A stretch of DNA of 62,546 bases from Treponema sp. (GCA_009784975.1 WQXG01000006.1:1-62546), one strand, 5' to 3'. Numbered from the stretch's first letter, positions 16,685-26,016 are shown. The notes: generated by a model not told the origin, from the sequence alone. Program-made: numbers and translations.

Positions 16685-19225
16685 ATGAATATATCCACAT
16701 ATACAGTTAAACCAAAACTGCCTGCGGTTTTAAAACCTTTGGAGGAGATTGCGCGCAATCTCTGGTTATCATGGAATTATGACGCTATTCAGCTTTTTAT
16801 CAGGCTGGATTATGATGCCTGGCTTCAGTCCCAGCAAAGCCCAATCCGGACTTTGGGAATGGTGAGTCAGGAACGGCTGACACAGACTGCAAAGGACGAT
16901 TCCTATCTTGCAGCTCTTAAAGAAGTCTATGACAGGTTTCAGCGTTATAAAAAGGGCGATACCTGGTACCGCGGCAGCCATAAGGATGTTGTTGCGTATT
17001 TTTCAATGGAATACGGGATGGATGTTTCGCTTCCCATTTATTCCGGCGGTCTTGGGATACTTTCCGGGGATCACATGAAATCATCTTCCGATATTGGGCT
17101 GCCCCTGGTGGGGATCGGGCTTTTGTACCGGCAGGGATATTTTAAACAGATGTTAAATGCTGATGGTTTTCAGCAGGAAAGTTATCCGGAAAACGACTGG
17201 TATAATATGCCGGTAGAGAAAAAAACCGACAAGGACGGCGAGCCTCTTAAAATTACGGTAGATCTTGCCGGACGCCATGCTGTCGCTCAAATATGGGAAG
17301 TTAAAGTCGGACGTTCGTCCCTGTATCTGCTGGATACCAATATCGAAGAAAATACACAGGATATCCGCAATATTACCGCTGCCCTTTACGGCGGCGATAA
17401 AGAAACACGTATGCAGCAGGAGATACTTCTTGGTATCGGCGGTATCCGCGCTTTAAGAGCTCTGGGTATTAATCCTGCGGCAACTCACATGAACGAAGGG
17501 CATTCTGCATTTCTTGGGCTGGAACGTGTCCGCGAAATTATGAGCGAAAGAGGTTTCACTTTTGAAGAAGCGCGTGAAGCTGTTTGGCCTACAAATATTT
17601 TTACTACTCATACGCCGGTTCCGGCAGGAAACGAACGTTTCGATCTTCAAATGATGGATAAATATTTCCGCGGCTGGCCGCAGGTGCTGGGTATTTCCTG
17701 GAAAGAATTCCTCGGTCTTGGCAGGGTTGATACTCATGATGATCGTGAAACTTTCTGCATGACAGTGCTTGCGCTGAAAATGGCTGCTTATGCAAACGGT
17801 GTTGCTAAATTGCACGGTGTCGTGTCACGTGATATGTGGAAAGGGCTTTGGCCTGGTCTCCCATTGAACGAAGTGCCGATAGGGCATGTTACAAACGGTG
17901 TTCATCCCCGCACATGGATTTCTTCCGGAATGCTGGATCTTTTAGATCGATATTTGGGTCCCCACTTTGAAGATAAACCCACAGAGCTAAAGATTTGGGA
18001 AAGAATCGATCGTATCTCCGACGAAGAACTGTGGCGTACCCATGAACGCCGCCGCGAAAAACTGGTTGCCTTTGCGCGTGAACGCATACGCGAGCAATAC
18101 AAACGAACCGGCGCCGATGAACGCCGTATCCGTCAGGCGGAAGATGCTCTTTCTCCGTATACATTAACGCTTTGTTTTGCTAGAAGGTTTGCCACTTATA
18201 AACGCGGTAATCTTCTTCTTCGCGATCCGGAAAGATTGCTGCGCCTAGTCAGGGATCACGACCGCCCCATACAGTTGATTTTTGCCGGCAAGGCGCACCC
18301 GCATGATTTGCCGGGAAAAGATTTAATCCGCGACATTATTCATTTTGCAAATAAATATGATGTATCAAACCGCATTGTATTTGTAGAAAACTACGATATG
18401 AATGTAGCCAAGTATTTAACATCCGGCGGAGATGTGTGGCTTAATACTCCGCGCCGTCCTCTGGAAGCATCCGGTACCAGCGGCATGAAAGCTGCAATGA
18501 ACGGTGTTCTTAATTGCTCTGTTTTGGATGGCTGGTGGGACGAAGCCTATAATCCCGAAGTAGGATGGGGTATTGGTCAGGGCGAAGAATATATCGATGA
18601 AAAGCTGCAGGATGATATAGAAAGCAAGGCATTATACGATCTTTTGGAGCGGGAAATTATTCCGCTGTTTTATGACAGAGGCCGTGACGGGCTGCCGCGC
18701 CAATGGATAAAATTGATGAAAGACTGCATGAAACAGATTGGACAATCAATGTCGTCTCACAGAATGTTAATGGATTATTCAAATCATTTTTATTTCCCGG
18801 CGCTTAAAAATTACCGCCGCTTCAGCAAAGATGATTATATCGAAGCAAAATCGCTGGCAGCGTATTTTAACAAGCTGAACCTGTCATGGGCCGGTTTAAA
18901 AATTATCAGCATTGAATCCAATGCCAAGCCGGTAATGCAGCGGGGTGATATGTTAACTGTTACCGCCTATCTGGATCTGGGCAGCATTACGCCTAACGAA
19001 TTGCAGGTAGAGCTTTACTACGGCACGGTCTCCAACCAGACCAATACAATTGCAGATGCAAGCAAGGCAGAGATGAAATGGGTTAAAAACGAAGGCAATC
19101 TGAATCTGTATCAGGTACGCATTGAATGTGTTGATACCGGAATGCAGGGTCATACGGTGCGTATTTTGCCTAAGCATGAGGCATTGATCCATCCTTATCG
19201 CAGTGGTTTTATTAAATGGGCTTAG
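16685..19225 (+). CDS. glgP: Alpha-glucan (glycogen/maltodextrin) phosphorylase
   Basis: This cytosolic enzyme releases glucose 1-phosphate from alpha-1,4-glucans with inorganic phosphate. The 846-residue product belongs to the bacterial/archaeal alpha-glucan phosphorylase family that starts with a DUF3417-type region (PLEEIARNLWLSWNYDA). Later come FSMEYGMDVSLPIYSGGLGI, HMNEGHSAFLGLERVRE, FTTHTPVPAGNERFD and the pyridoxal-phosphate site EASGTSGMKAAMNG (about 597-610). A C-terminal beta domain of about 100 residues follows. It fits with the GH13 enzyme at 5-8.5 kb as storage-glucan metabolism, though the two are not co-transcribed. Confidence 0.95.
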   Translation: MNISTYTVKPKLPAVLKPLEEIARNLWLSWNYDAIQLFIRLDYDAWLQSQQSPIRTLGMVSQERLTQTAKDDSYLAALKEVYDRFQRYKKGDTWYRGSHKDVVAYFSMEYGMDVSLPIYSGGLGILSGDHMKSSSDIGLPLVGIGLLYRQGYFKQMLNADGFQQESYPENDWYNMPVEKKTDKDGEPLKITVDLAGRHAVAQIWEVKVGRSSLYLLDTNIEENTQDIRNITAALYGGDKETRMQQEILLGIGGIRALRALGINPAATHMNEGHSAFLGLERVREIMSERGFTFEEAREAVWPTNIFTTHTPVPAGNERFDLQMMDKYFRGWPQVLGISWKEFLGLGRVDTHDDRETFCMTVLALKMAAYANGVAKLHGVVSRDMWKGLWPGLPLNEVPIGHVTNGVHPRTWISSGMLDLLDRYLGPHFEDKPTELKIWERIDRISDEELWRTHERRREKLVAFARERIREQYKRTGADERRIRQAEDALSPYTLTLCFARRFATYKRGNLLLRDPERLLRLVRDHDRPIQLIFAGKAHPHDLPGKDLIRDIIHFANKYDVSNRIVFVENYDMNVAKYLTSGGDVWLNTPRRPLEASGTSGMKAAMNGVLNCSVLDGWWDEAYNPEVGWGIGQGEEYIDEKLQDDIESKALYDLLEREIIPLFYDRGRDGLPRQWIKLMKDCMKQIGQSMSSHRMLMDYSNHFYFPALKNYRRFSKDDYIEAKSLAAYFNKLNLSWAGLKIISIESNAKPVMQRGDMLTVTAYLDLGSITPNELQVELYYGTVSNQTNTIADASKAEMKWVKNEGNLNLYQVRIECVDTGMQGHTVRILPKHEALIHPYRSGFIKWA

Positions 19226-19259
19226 GCTATTTAGAAATGTGTGCTCAAGAATTTTTCTT

Positions 19260-19328
19260 GGGGTCCTGTCAGCGGCCAAAAAGTGCCGTGCGCTTTCGCA
19301 CACGGCGCTTTTTGCCCCTGACACCCCT
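19260..19328 (+). terminator. Large hairpin terminator after glgP
   Basis: The core stem AAAAAGTGCCGTG / CACGGCGCTTTTT (19278-19290 and 19301-19313) with a short loop is a good terminator. It is nested inside outer arms GGGGT..GTCAG and CTGACACCCC. Still further out, TGTGCT and AGCACA near 19241 and 19343 also pair. The nesting is longer than termination alone needs. Confidence 0.75.
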
Positions 19329-19361
19329 CAAGTATGTTTATTAGCACACATTTCTGATTAG

Positions 19362-19420
19362 TATAATCAAATAAAAAAACAGCGGTATCCTAGTAAACCC
19401 GCTTTAACAAAACGAGGAGA
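19362..19420 (+). promoter_or_regulatory. PreQ1-I riboswitch with its promoter -10 box
   Basis: TATAAT at 19362-19367 is a likely -10 box. Then AGCGG (19381-19385) pairs with CCGCT (19399-19403) as P1, with loop TATCCTAGTAAAC. The A-rich tail TTTAACAAAACGAGGAG closely resembles the Thermoanaerobacter tengcongensis preQ1 aptamer tail. Loop bases TCCT (19388-19391) can pair with AGGA (19415-19418), which is the Shine-Dalgarno of yhhQ nine bases before its ATG. Ligand binding would thus block translation. PreQ1-I riboswitches commonly control queuosine precursor transporters, matching the downstream gene. Confidence 0.85.
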
Positions 19421-19428
19421 TTAAAAAA

Positions 19429-20124
19429 ATGGATTCTTCTGCTAAGCCGGTGTCGTTTCGGTATCTTGATATCGTGGCGGCTTTTTTTGTTGGTATTTTA
19501 ATTGTTAGTAATGTTGCGTCTTCGGCTAAGATTGTTGATCTTGGGATTTCGCTTTTTAAGATACCATTGGCATTTGACGGCGGTACTTTGCTGTTTCCGC
19601 TTGTTTATGTTTTGGGCGATGTGCTGACTGAAGTCTACGGATTTAAGGTGGCACGGCGCGTTATCTGGACAGGGTTTATTGCGCTGGCTCTTACAGCAGG
19701 CGTTTTTTTCCTGCTGGGTATTCTGCCATCTGAATCTTTCTGGGAAGCAGAGGCAGGCAGCGAAGCCTACAATGCTATTCTGGGCGGGATGAGTTACGGC
19801 GGAATTGTGCTGGCAAGCCTTTCTGCCTATCTTGTGGGCGAATTTTCCAATGCGCTGGTTCTTTCCAAACTAAAAGTTAAAATGAAAGGGCGTTTGCTTT
19901 GGGTGCGAACTATAGGATCATCTTTAGTGGGCGAATTCCTGGATACGCTGATCTTTGTATTGATAGCTACCGTTACCGGCGTTTTTGGATGGGAAATTTT
20001 CTGGTCGCTGGTAATAACTAATTATATACTAAAATGTTCAATCGAAGCGGCAATGACACCTTTCACCTATTGGGCATCGGGTTTTTTAAAACGCAAAGAA
20101 GGCGTGGATGTTTATGATGAATGA
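19429..20124 (+). CDS. yhhQ: Queuosine precursor transporter YhhQ (VUT family)
   Basis: An inner-membrane transporter of the vitamin uptake-like (VUT/ECF S-component-like) family, which imports queuosine precursors such as preQ0/preQ1 for tRNA modification. The 231-residue product has about six membrane segments. Family hallmarks include ASSAKIVDLG near the start, LLFPLVYVLGDVLTEVYGF (about 55-73), a conserved GEFSNALVLSKLK (about 143-155), and FLDTLIFVLIA. The preQ1 riboswitch directly upstream supports this substrate. It stands alone between a terminator and a convergent gene. Confidence 0.9.
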   Translation: MDSSAKPVSFRYLDIVAAFFVGILIVSNVASSAKIVDLGISLFKIPLAFDGGTLLFPLVYVLGDVLTEVYGFKVARRVIWTGFIALALTAGVFFLLGILPSESFWEAEAGSEAYNAILGGMSYGGIVLASLSAYLVGEFSNALVLSKLKVKMKGRLLWVRTIGSSLVGEFLDTLIFVLIATVTGVFGWEIFWSLVITNYILKCSIEAAMTPFTYWASGFLKRKEGVDVYDE

Positions 20125-20182
20125 AATTTGAGGGTGGTGAGAGGACGACCGCCCGATAAGGACGGTCTCCTGCTCGATTTTG

Positions 20183-21340
20183 TTACCGTTTGGTAAAAGC
20201 GCCGTTCATGCTGGTTGTCTGCATTAGCTGATAATAATTTGAAACTGTCAGCGTATTGCCGGAGATTGAATAACTGAAACTAAAATAACGCGATCCTACA
20301 CTGTTTGCTGTAATAGATGTTATTCTGTCTGTTATCGGGCTTGTATTCTGTGCAACTACTATAGTTACGCCTGGAGTATCACTGTTTGCAAATTCGATTC
20401 TCCGAGCGCCGCTAATCCATACAGTTCCGCGTAACGTCTGCCAGAAAGGCGCCATTGCTTCAGCCGCAGCCTGTTCCGCTCTTTCCTTTTCTGCCCTTTC
20501 TCTTTGTGCTCTTTCCCTGTCAGCCGTATTTCTGGCTGCGCGTGCAACATCTCTCTCTCTTGTATCACTGGTTGTGCCGATGGTTCCGCCGGAGATAGTA
20601 ATTTCTCCTTCGGCGGAAGAAATTGTCAAATCCACTTGTGCGCCTAATCTTTTACTGGTATTCGTGTATATAAAGTTACCTTCAATTTTGCCCCCAACAA
20701 TCATAAAGCTGGCGTTATTTCTTATTATAACACCGGCGGTAGCATCCTCGCCCCTGAACATGGTTCCGTTTCCGGTAATTTCACCGCCTTCCATAACGAA
20801 AGAACTTGCGCTATTTGTGATTAATACAGCCGGAATAACATCTTTGTTTGAGGTAACATGCCCGGTGATTTTTGAGCCTGGCAGCATTCTAAAGGTTCCT
20901 CTGAATACAGACGCAAGAGGGCGTTCTGCAGGATTACGGAGGTTATCTTTCCCTTTAAGGGTTATATTATTGCCAAGCGTAAGGCTTGAAGCGCTATTCT
21001 CAACAGATACAAGGGGGCGGTCATCCCTTCCGTCATAGCTTATTGTACGCTCTTCGCCAAGACCGATAACGGTTATATGAAAACCGGGGTTAGCCACTCT
21101 CATATTGGATGCATTTACATTTTGGCTTATTACCAGGGTGTATGAGCCTGCCCGGGGTCTGCCATGACCTTCGATATTAATATGTGCAAATGCCGCATTT
21201 ACATTGTTTGCTGCAATATTTGCAAGAGGTGTATCGGAGGCAGTAATGGGTGGAGCTTTTGCGTACAGTCCTGCCTGTTGTGCACTAAGCCCGGTGATGA
21301 TAAGACAAATCATCATTAAAAAAATCGCGATCTTTTTCAT
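20183..21340 (-). CDS. Secreted beta-helix surface protein
   Basis: The 385-residue product has a signal peptide ([21 protein letters not shown]) with cleavage after SAQ. Residues about 60-255 show right-handed beta-helix rungs with GG/N turns: SLTLGNNITLKG, FVMEGGEITGNGTMF, FMIVGGKIEGNF, ITISGGTIGTT. A charged helix rich in Arg/Glu (about 265-295) follows, then a C-terminal beta domain (LRGTVWISGARRIEF). The design matches the lipoprotein at 40629, so both belong to the same surface-protein family. Host or carbohydrate interaction is plausible but not shown. It is transcribed convergently to yhhQ. Confidence 0.75.
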   Translation of the reverse strand: MKKIAIFLMMICLIITGLSAQQAGLYAKAPPITASDTPLANIAANNVNAAFAHINIEGHGRPRAGSYTLVISQNVNASNMRVANPGFHITVIGLGEERTISYDGRDDRPLVSVENSASSLTLGNNITLKGKDNLRNPAERPLASVFRGTFRMLPGSKITGHVTSNKDVIPAVLITNSASSFVMEGGEITGNGTMFRGEDATAGVIIRNNASFMIVGGKIEGNFIYTNTSKRLGAQVDLTISSAEGEITISGGTIGTTSDTRERDVARAARNTADRERAQRERAEKERAEQAAAEAMAPFWQTLRGTVWISGARRIEFANSDTPGVTIVVAQNTSPITDRITSITANSVGSRYFSFSYSISGNTLTVSNYYQLMQTTSMNGAFTKR

Positions 21341-21410
21341 AGAAAACTCCTGCTTGTTATTTTTTTTATTTTAATAAATAAAAAACAATGTATTCATGCG
21401 AAAGTTACCG

Positions 21411-22307
21411 TCATCCGCCGAGTATTTCATAAAGACGTTCAAGGTCTTCCATTGAATAATAATCAATATGAATGCGGCCTTTGTTCATGTCGCCTTCGAT
21501 TGCTACTTTGGTGCCCAGTCTGCCTATAAATTTTTCTGTCATGGCATCCAGTTCGGGGGGATGTTTTTTGCTTTTGCTGGTTTTCTTTGCGCTGGTTTCG
21601 CCTGCGTTTAATGACGAGGCGCGCTTTTCTGCTTCCCTGACGGAAAACTCGCCGGAAAGAATTTCCCTGTATAGCCTGTCTCTTGATTTTGTGTTGGTTA
21701 CAGAGAGCAATGCTCTTGCATGACCGGAACTGACTTTTCCTTCTTCTATGCTTTTTTGAATCTCTACGGATAATTTAAGAAGACGCAGCGCATTGGCGAC
21801 AGTGGAGCGGTTTTTTCCCATTCGTACTGCAAGTTCATCCTGGGATATGCCGGAAAAATCCATCAGGTTTTTGTAAGCGGCAGCTTCTTCAATCGGGTTT
21901 AAGTCAGTGCGCTGGATGTTTTCGATTAAGGAGACTTCAAGGCGTTTTTGATCAGTGTAGTCGCGGATGATTACGGGAACTGCCGTAAGCCCGGCAAGCC
22001 GTGCGGCGCGTGTTCTGCGTTCACCGGCAATGATTATGTAAGTGCCGTCTCCTGCGTTTGCCGCGATGATGGGTTGAATGATACCGTACGTTTTTATTGA
22101 ATCTGCCAATTCCTGCAATTCGGTTTCATCGAAATGTTTACGGGGCTGACCGGGACTGGGAACAAGTTTATCTACAGATAATTGTACAATGTCATGCGCC
22201 TTGCTCTTTACGGCAGTTTGTACCGCAGGCTCGGCTGTCTGCTGACTGTCGTCATTGTTATCAAGCAGGGCATCAAAGCCTTTTCCAAGTCCTATTCTAC
22301 GAGGCAT
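21411..22307 (-). CDS. parB: Chromosome partitioning protein ParB
   Basis: ParB binds parS sites and loads onto DNA near the origin for chromosome segregation. The 298-residue product starts MPRRIGLGKGFDALL. It has the CTPase/ParB-N motif GERRTRAARLAGL (about 95-107), ENIQRTDLNPIEEAAAY, the helix-turn-helix region SQDELAVRMGKNRSTVANALRLL, and a C-terminal dimerisation domain. I moved the start to 22307 because GGGGAGGAACAA precedes that ATG; it overlaps the parA end by 11 bases. I did not find a clear parS site (TGTTTCACGTGAAACA) in the window. Confidence 0.95.
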   Translation of the reverse strand: MPRRIGLGKGFDALLDNNDDSQQTAEPAVQTAVKSKAHDIVQLSVDKLVPSPGQPRKHFDETELQELADSIKTYGIIQPIIAANAGDGTYIIIAGERRTRAARLAGLTAVPVIIRDYTDQKRLEVSLIENIQRTDLNPIEEAAAYKNLMDFSGISQDELAVRMGKNRSTVANALRLLKLSVEIQKSIEEGKVSSGHARALLSVTNTKSRDRLYREILSGEFSVREAEKRASSLNAGETSAKKTSKSKKHPPELDAMTEKFIGRLGTKVAIEGDMNKGRIHIDYYSMEDLERLYEILGG

Positions 22308-23067
22308 TTGTTCCTCCCCGCCGCAGCAATTCCTGTGCAAGCGCCTGATACGCTCTTGCGCCGGGACATTGCGGATCGTAAAGCGATATAGGCATACTGT
22401 AGGAAGGCGCTTCTGAGAGGCGTATGTTGCGCGGAATAATCGTGTTTAAAACCATATCTTTATAAATAGAGCTTATGTGCTTTATTACATCATTTGCAAG
22501 TCTTGTTCTGGGATCGTACATTGTAAAGAAAATGCCGCCTATTTTTAAAGACGGGTTAAGATTTTTTTGCAAAAGCTTGGTTGTCTGCAAAAGCTGTTTA
22601 AGCCCTTCCATGGCAAAGTATTCGCACTGCATGGGGATAAAAACCAAATCTGCCGCCGCAAGCCCGTTCATGGTTAGCTGCCCAAGACTGGGGGGGCAGT
22701 CAATTAAAATATAATCGTACTTGCTCTTGATTGGAGCAAGGGCTTTTTTAAGGAAAAAATTCCGTTCTTTTTGGTCTATTAATTCAACGGCTGCGCCTGA
22801 CAGATCCATGCTGGCAGGAATAACATCAAGATTTTTAACGGCGGTTTTTTTGATTGTTTCGTCTATTGTTGCAGTGCCGGAAAGCAGCTCGTATATCCCG
22901 GGTTTCGGCGGATTGGCGCCTATGCCGCTCGTAAGGTTTGCCTGAGCATCAAAATCAACCAAAAGCACCTTTTTTTTGGCTTCTGCCAGATATGCCCCTA
23001 TATTGATAGCAGAGGTAGTTTTACCGACACCGCCTTTTTGATTAACAAAGACACAAATAAATCCCAT
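22297..23067 (-). CDS. parA: Chromosome partitioning ATPase ParA/Soj
   Basis: ParA is the Walker-type ATPase partner of ParB. The 256-residue protein has the deviant Walker A motif KGGVGKTTSAIN (about 11-22), the switch-like VDFDAQANLTSG, and Walker B YDYILIDCPPSLG. Length is standard for a chromosomal Soj-like ParA. It is the first gene of a parAB pair with overlapping reading frames. In many bacteria parAB lie near the replication origin, but no dnaA or gid gene is in this window. Confidence 0.96.
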   Translation of the reverse strand: MGFICVFVNQKGGVGKTTSAINIGAYLAEAKKKVLLVDFDAQANLTSGIGANPPKPGIYELLSGTATIDETIKKTAVKNLDVIPASMDLSGAAVELIDQKERNFFLKKALAPIKSKYDYILIDCPPSLGQLTMNGLAAADLVFIPMQCEYFAMEGLKQLLQTTKLLQKNLNPSLKIGGIFFTMYDPRTRLANDVIKHISSIYKDMVLNTIIPRNIRLSEAPSYSMPISLYDPQCPGARAYQALAQELLRRGGTNAS

Positions 23068-23095
23068 ACTCTTAATTTAACAAATTAGGTGCTCA

Positions 23096-24388
23096 CTAGC
23101 AAGAGGGTATTTCTGTAAGCGAAAAGTTGATTATATTGCCGTAATCAATGTCCATATACTGCAAATTCATCACCAGTTTCTCCATTTCGGGCGGACGAAG
23201 CCGGGGAAAAATACACCTGTATATTTCGTTCCCGTTCAGGGTTGCAACAAGGAGCGATTTTCCCATTTCTTTCTTTGAACGGAAATAAAATGTAACAGGA
23301 GCAACAAGTTTGTTTATATTAAGCCGCTGCGGTACGATATATGACAAGCTGTCATCTGTTCTGATTTCGGCATAAGAATTTCTTCCGTTTCTTCGCGCAG
23401 AAATCCATCCTGTAGAAGCCCACCGCGCTGCTGCATGACCTGCCGCTTCGCCGCTTTCTGTTACATAATCAACAACATCATTAACGTGTAATGCATTGCC
23501 GCAGCAAAAAATACCGTCATTCATGGTCATATAATCCTGATCGATTACCGGTCCTTTTGTTCGTTCATCCATAGGTGTTTTCAGGCTTACTGTAAGTTCG
23601 TTTTCCGGAATCAATCCTACAGAAAGAATAAGCGCATCACAATCAATTATTTCCTGAGTTCCGGGAACAGGAGCTTTATTTTCATCTACAGATGATATTT
23701 CTACTGCGCTGATGCGTCCTTTGCCGTATATTCGCGTTACGGTTTTGTTTGTAAAAAGCGGGATGCCGTAATCATCCAGACATTCATTAACATTTCGCGT
23801 AAGCCCGCTCACTGTAGAATTTGCTTCGTAGACACCAACAACTTCTGCGCCTTTTTGCCTGAGCCGCCGCGCCATGATAAGCCCGATGTCTCCCGAACCA
23901 AGTATCACGCATCGCCTGGTGGGCATTTTCTCCAAAATATTTATGTAATACTGAACCGCTCCAGCAGTGATTACTCCCGCAGGATGCCTGTCGTTAATCC
24001 CTAATTCGCCGGGAGTATGTTCACGGCAGCCGCATGCAAGCACGATACTTTTACACGCTGTTTTAGAAATGCCGTTGCCGTTAACCAAAGTAAGTGAATA
24101 TCCAAATTGCTGTTTTTCTATTTTTGAAACAAACGTAAGCCCGGATACTTCTATACTGCTTTCATGCAGCCTGGAAATAAACCTGTACGCGTATTCCGGT
24201 CCAGTAAGCTTTTCTCCAAATCTTATTATTCCGAACTCATCGTTTAAACATTGCTTTAGCATTCCGCCCAAATTTGCTTCGCGTTCAATTAATAATGTTT
24301 TTGCTCCGTGCTCATTTGTAGACAGAGCAGCTGCAAGACCTGCCGGACCTGCGCCTATTACGGCAACATCATAAAACGCAGATATCAT
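23096..24388 (-). CDS. FAD-dependent pyridine nucleotide-disulphide type oxidoreductase
   Basis: The 430-residue product has an FAD-binding fold at the N-terminus (DVAVIGAGPAGLAAALS), a second Rossmann fold for NAD(P)H (RRCVILGSGDIGLIMARRL, about 165-183), and the ATG motif DGIFCCGNALHVNDVVD (about 310). The family includes the beta subunits of HCN synthase and opine/sarcosine-type dehydrogenases, which work with a DAO-type partner. That partner is the gene immediately upstream, overlapping by ATGA. I chose the ATG at 24388 over a longer frame. It has no signal peptide and is probably cytosolic. Confidence 0.8.
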   Translation of the reverse strand: MISAFYDVAVIGAGPAGLAAALSTNEHGAKTLLIEREANLGGMLKQCLNDEFGIIRFGEKLTGPEYAYRFISRLHESSIEVSGLTFVSKIEKQQFGYSLTLVNGNGISKTACKSIVLACGCREHTPGELGINDRHPAGVITAGAVQYYINILEKMPTRRCVILGSGDIGLIMARRLRQKGAEVVGVYEANSTVSGLTRNVNECLDDYGIPLFTNKTVTRIYGKGRISAVEISSVDENKAPVPGTQEIIDCDALILSVGLIPENELTVSLKTPMDERTKGPVIDQDYMTMNDGIFCCGNALHVNDVVDYVTESGEAAGHAAARWASTGWISARRNGRNSYAEIRTDDSLSYIVPQRLNINKLVAPVTFYFRSKKEMGKSLLVATLNGNEIYRCIFPRLRPPEMEKLVMNLQYMDIDYGNIINFSLTEIPSC

Positions 24389-26016
24389 ATGCACTCCTTT
24401 AAACAGAAAGAACACCCGCTTTTGTAATTGTCTGACAATATTTCGTTATAAATTGTTCCATTGTACAATGTTCCAAGCGATTCGCTGAACAGCATTTTGC
24501 GCGATTCGCCGAACAGCAGCTCGCTGTTATCCGACATTTTTTTTATTTTGGTTATTGGGACATTTCTTTCTTCGGCAATAATCTGCGCAATTTGAGGTCC
24601 GCAGAAACTCCCCTGACAACGCCCCAAACCGGGACGAACACGCCGTTTTACTCCGTCCAGGGTATCGCATGGAATACTTCTTCTAAGGGAGGCAAGCACT
24701 TCACCGCGGCTTATTTCTTCGCATCTGCAGACAATTTCTCCGTATTCAGAATTTTTTTTTATGAGCGCGTCTCTTTGTTTTTCCGGTAAATCCGCGGCGC
24801 GGACAATTGCTAAACGGATAGGATTGAAATTTTCATTTACGACGGCATCAAGATATGCTGCTGCCATTCTGGAAATATCTGCAGCAATTGCAGGCGCAGC
24901 GGTGAGCCCGGGCGATTGAATGCCTGCTGCATGAATTATGTTTTTGGTAAATTTTCCAAAAGACACAATAAAATCTTCTTCATAAGTATCAGCGCGGACT
25001 CCGGCATAGGCAGAAAAATTTTCCCTTTCAAAAGTTTCAATCGTATTCGGATTTCTATATAAATTGTATTCTATCATTTGCATTATGCGTCTTGGATGGA
25101 TAGAGAAAAACCGGTCATTTGCAAGACGGGCAATTTCTTCAGAAAATACACCGGATGCATTTATTACAAGTTTGGGAAATATTCTGCCGTGGTTAGTTAA
25201 AACGCTTTTAATTTTTTCGTTTTTAACGCAGATGTTGATTACGGCGGTATCAAGGCAAATTTTTGCTCCATTGTCGGATGCATTTTCCGCATAAGCGATT
25301 GTCAGTTCATGCGGACAGACACTGCCTGCAGCCGGGAAGAAAAGCGCAAACTTGATGTTTTTATTTAAAAGCGGTTCTTTTTTTAAGAGTTCCTTACGGC
25401 TTACATATTCAACAGGAAAATCATTCCGTTTACTGCGGAATAAAACCGATGCAATTTTCGCAGGTTTAAGCCAATTATTTGTGTAATAAATATATTGTCC
25501 CGTATATTTGAATGGTACATCAAGTTCACTGCAAACCTTGGGATACATTTGACTGCCGGCTTTATTATACTTTTTTCTAAGTTGTCCTTCTTTTAAATTA
25601 ATACCGGGATTAATTATTCCATTATTGCGTCCCGAAGCATGGAGAGCAACATCGTGTTCTTTTTCCGCAAGCATTACATTTAATTTATACCGCGTAAGCT
25701 CGCGGGCAATGGAACAGCCGATAATGCCGCCCCCGATGATTAGTACGTCCGGGCTTTCGCCCTCAAATTTATTGCTGGAAATTAATGGAGTGTGATCGGA
25801 CCATCTGCTGCTTAAATGATCAGGTAAACCTTTAAATTCTATGTCATTTACTACAGTGTATTGTTTTTTATTTACAGCCATCATTCCTGCGCGTACAATG
25901 TCATCCCAATTGTAAAGCTCGCCTGTTAAATAAAGAACTTTGTTATTCAGCATTGCGCATACTTTGCCGCCAAATGCTTTTTTTAATCTTTTATTTAATT
26001 TTGTTACTGCTTCCAT
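24385..26016 (-). CDS. FAD-dependent dehydrogenase (DAO/GlpA type) with BFD-like [2Fe-2S] domain
   Basis: The 543-residue protein has three parts. Residues about 1-75 look like a BON-type domain (KVLYLTGELYNWDDIVRAGM then TVVNDIEFKG). Residues about 90-430 are a DAO-fold FAD domain (DVLIIGGGIIGCSIARELTRY, then HASGRNNGIINPG). About 435-490 is a BFD-like iron-sulphur domain with CRCEEISRGEV and GLGRCQGSFCG, giving four cysteines for a [2Fe-2S] cluster. It is coupled to the next FAD oxidoreductase by an ATGA overlap. GlpA-type glycerol 3-phosphate dehydrogenases share the DAO-BFD order, but the BON-like extension and context leave the substrate open. Confidence 0.78.
   Translation of the reverse strand: MEAVTKLNKRLKKAFGGKVCAMLNNKVLYLTGELYNWDDIVRAGMMAVNKKQYTVVNDIEFKGLPDHLSSRWSDHTPLISSNKFEGESPDVLIIGGGIIGCSIARELTRYKLNVMLAEKEHDVALHASGRNNGIINPGINLKEGQLRKKYNKAGSQMYPKVCSELDVPFKYTGQYIYYTNNWLKPAKIASVLFRSKRNDFPVEYVSRKELLKKEPLLNKNIKFALFFPAAGSVCPHELTIAYAENASDNGAKICLDTAVINICVKNEKIKSVLTNHGRIFPKLVINASGVFSEEIARLANDRFFSIHPRRIMQMIEYNLYRNPNTIETFERENFSAYAGVRADTYEEDFIVSFGKFTKNIIHAAGIQSPGLTAAPAIAADISRMAAAYLDAVVNENFNPIRLAIVRAADLPEKQRDALIKKNSEYGEIVCRCEEISRGEVLASLRRSIPCDTLDGVKRRVRPGLGRCQGSFCGPQIAQIIAEERNVPITKIKKMSDNSELLFGESRKMLFSESLGTLYNGTIYNEILSDNYKSGCSFCLKECI

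Noticed and set aside
21341-23095. Replication origin near parAB
   Set aside because: No dnaA, gidA or clear DnaA-box cluster or parS site was seen; parAB alone does not prove an origin.
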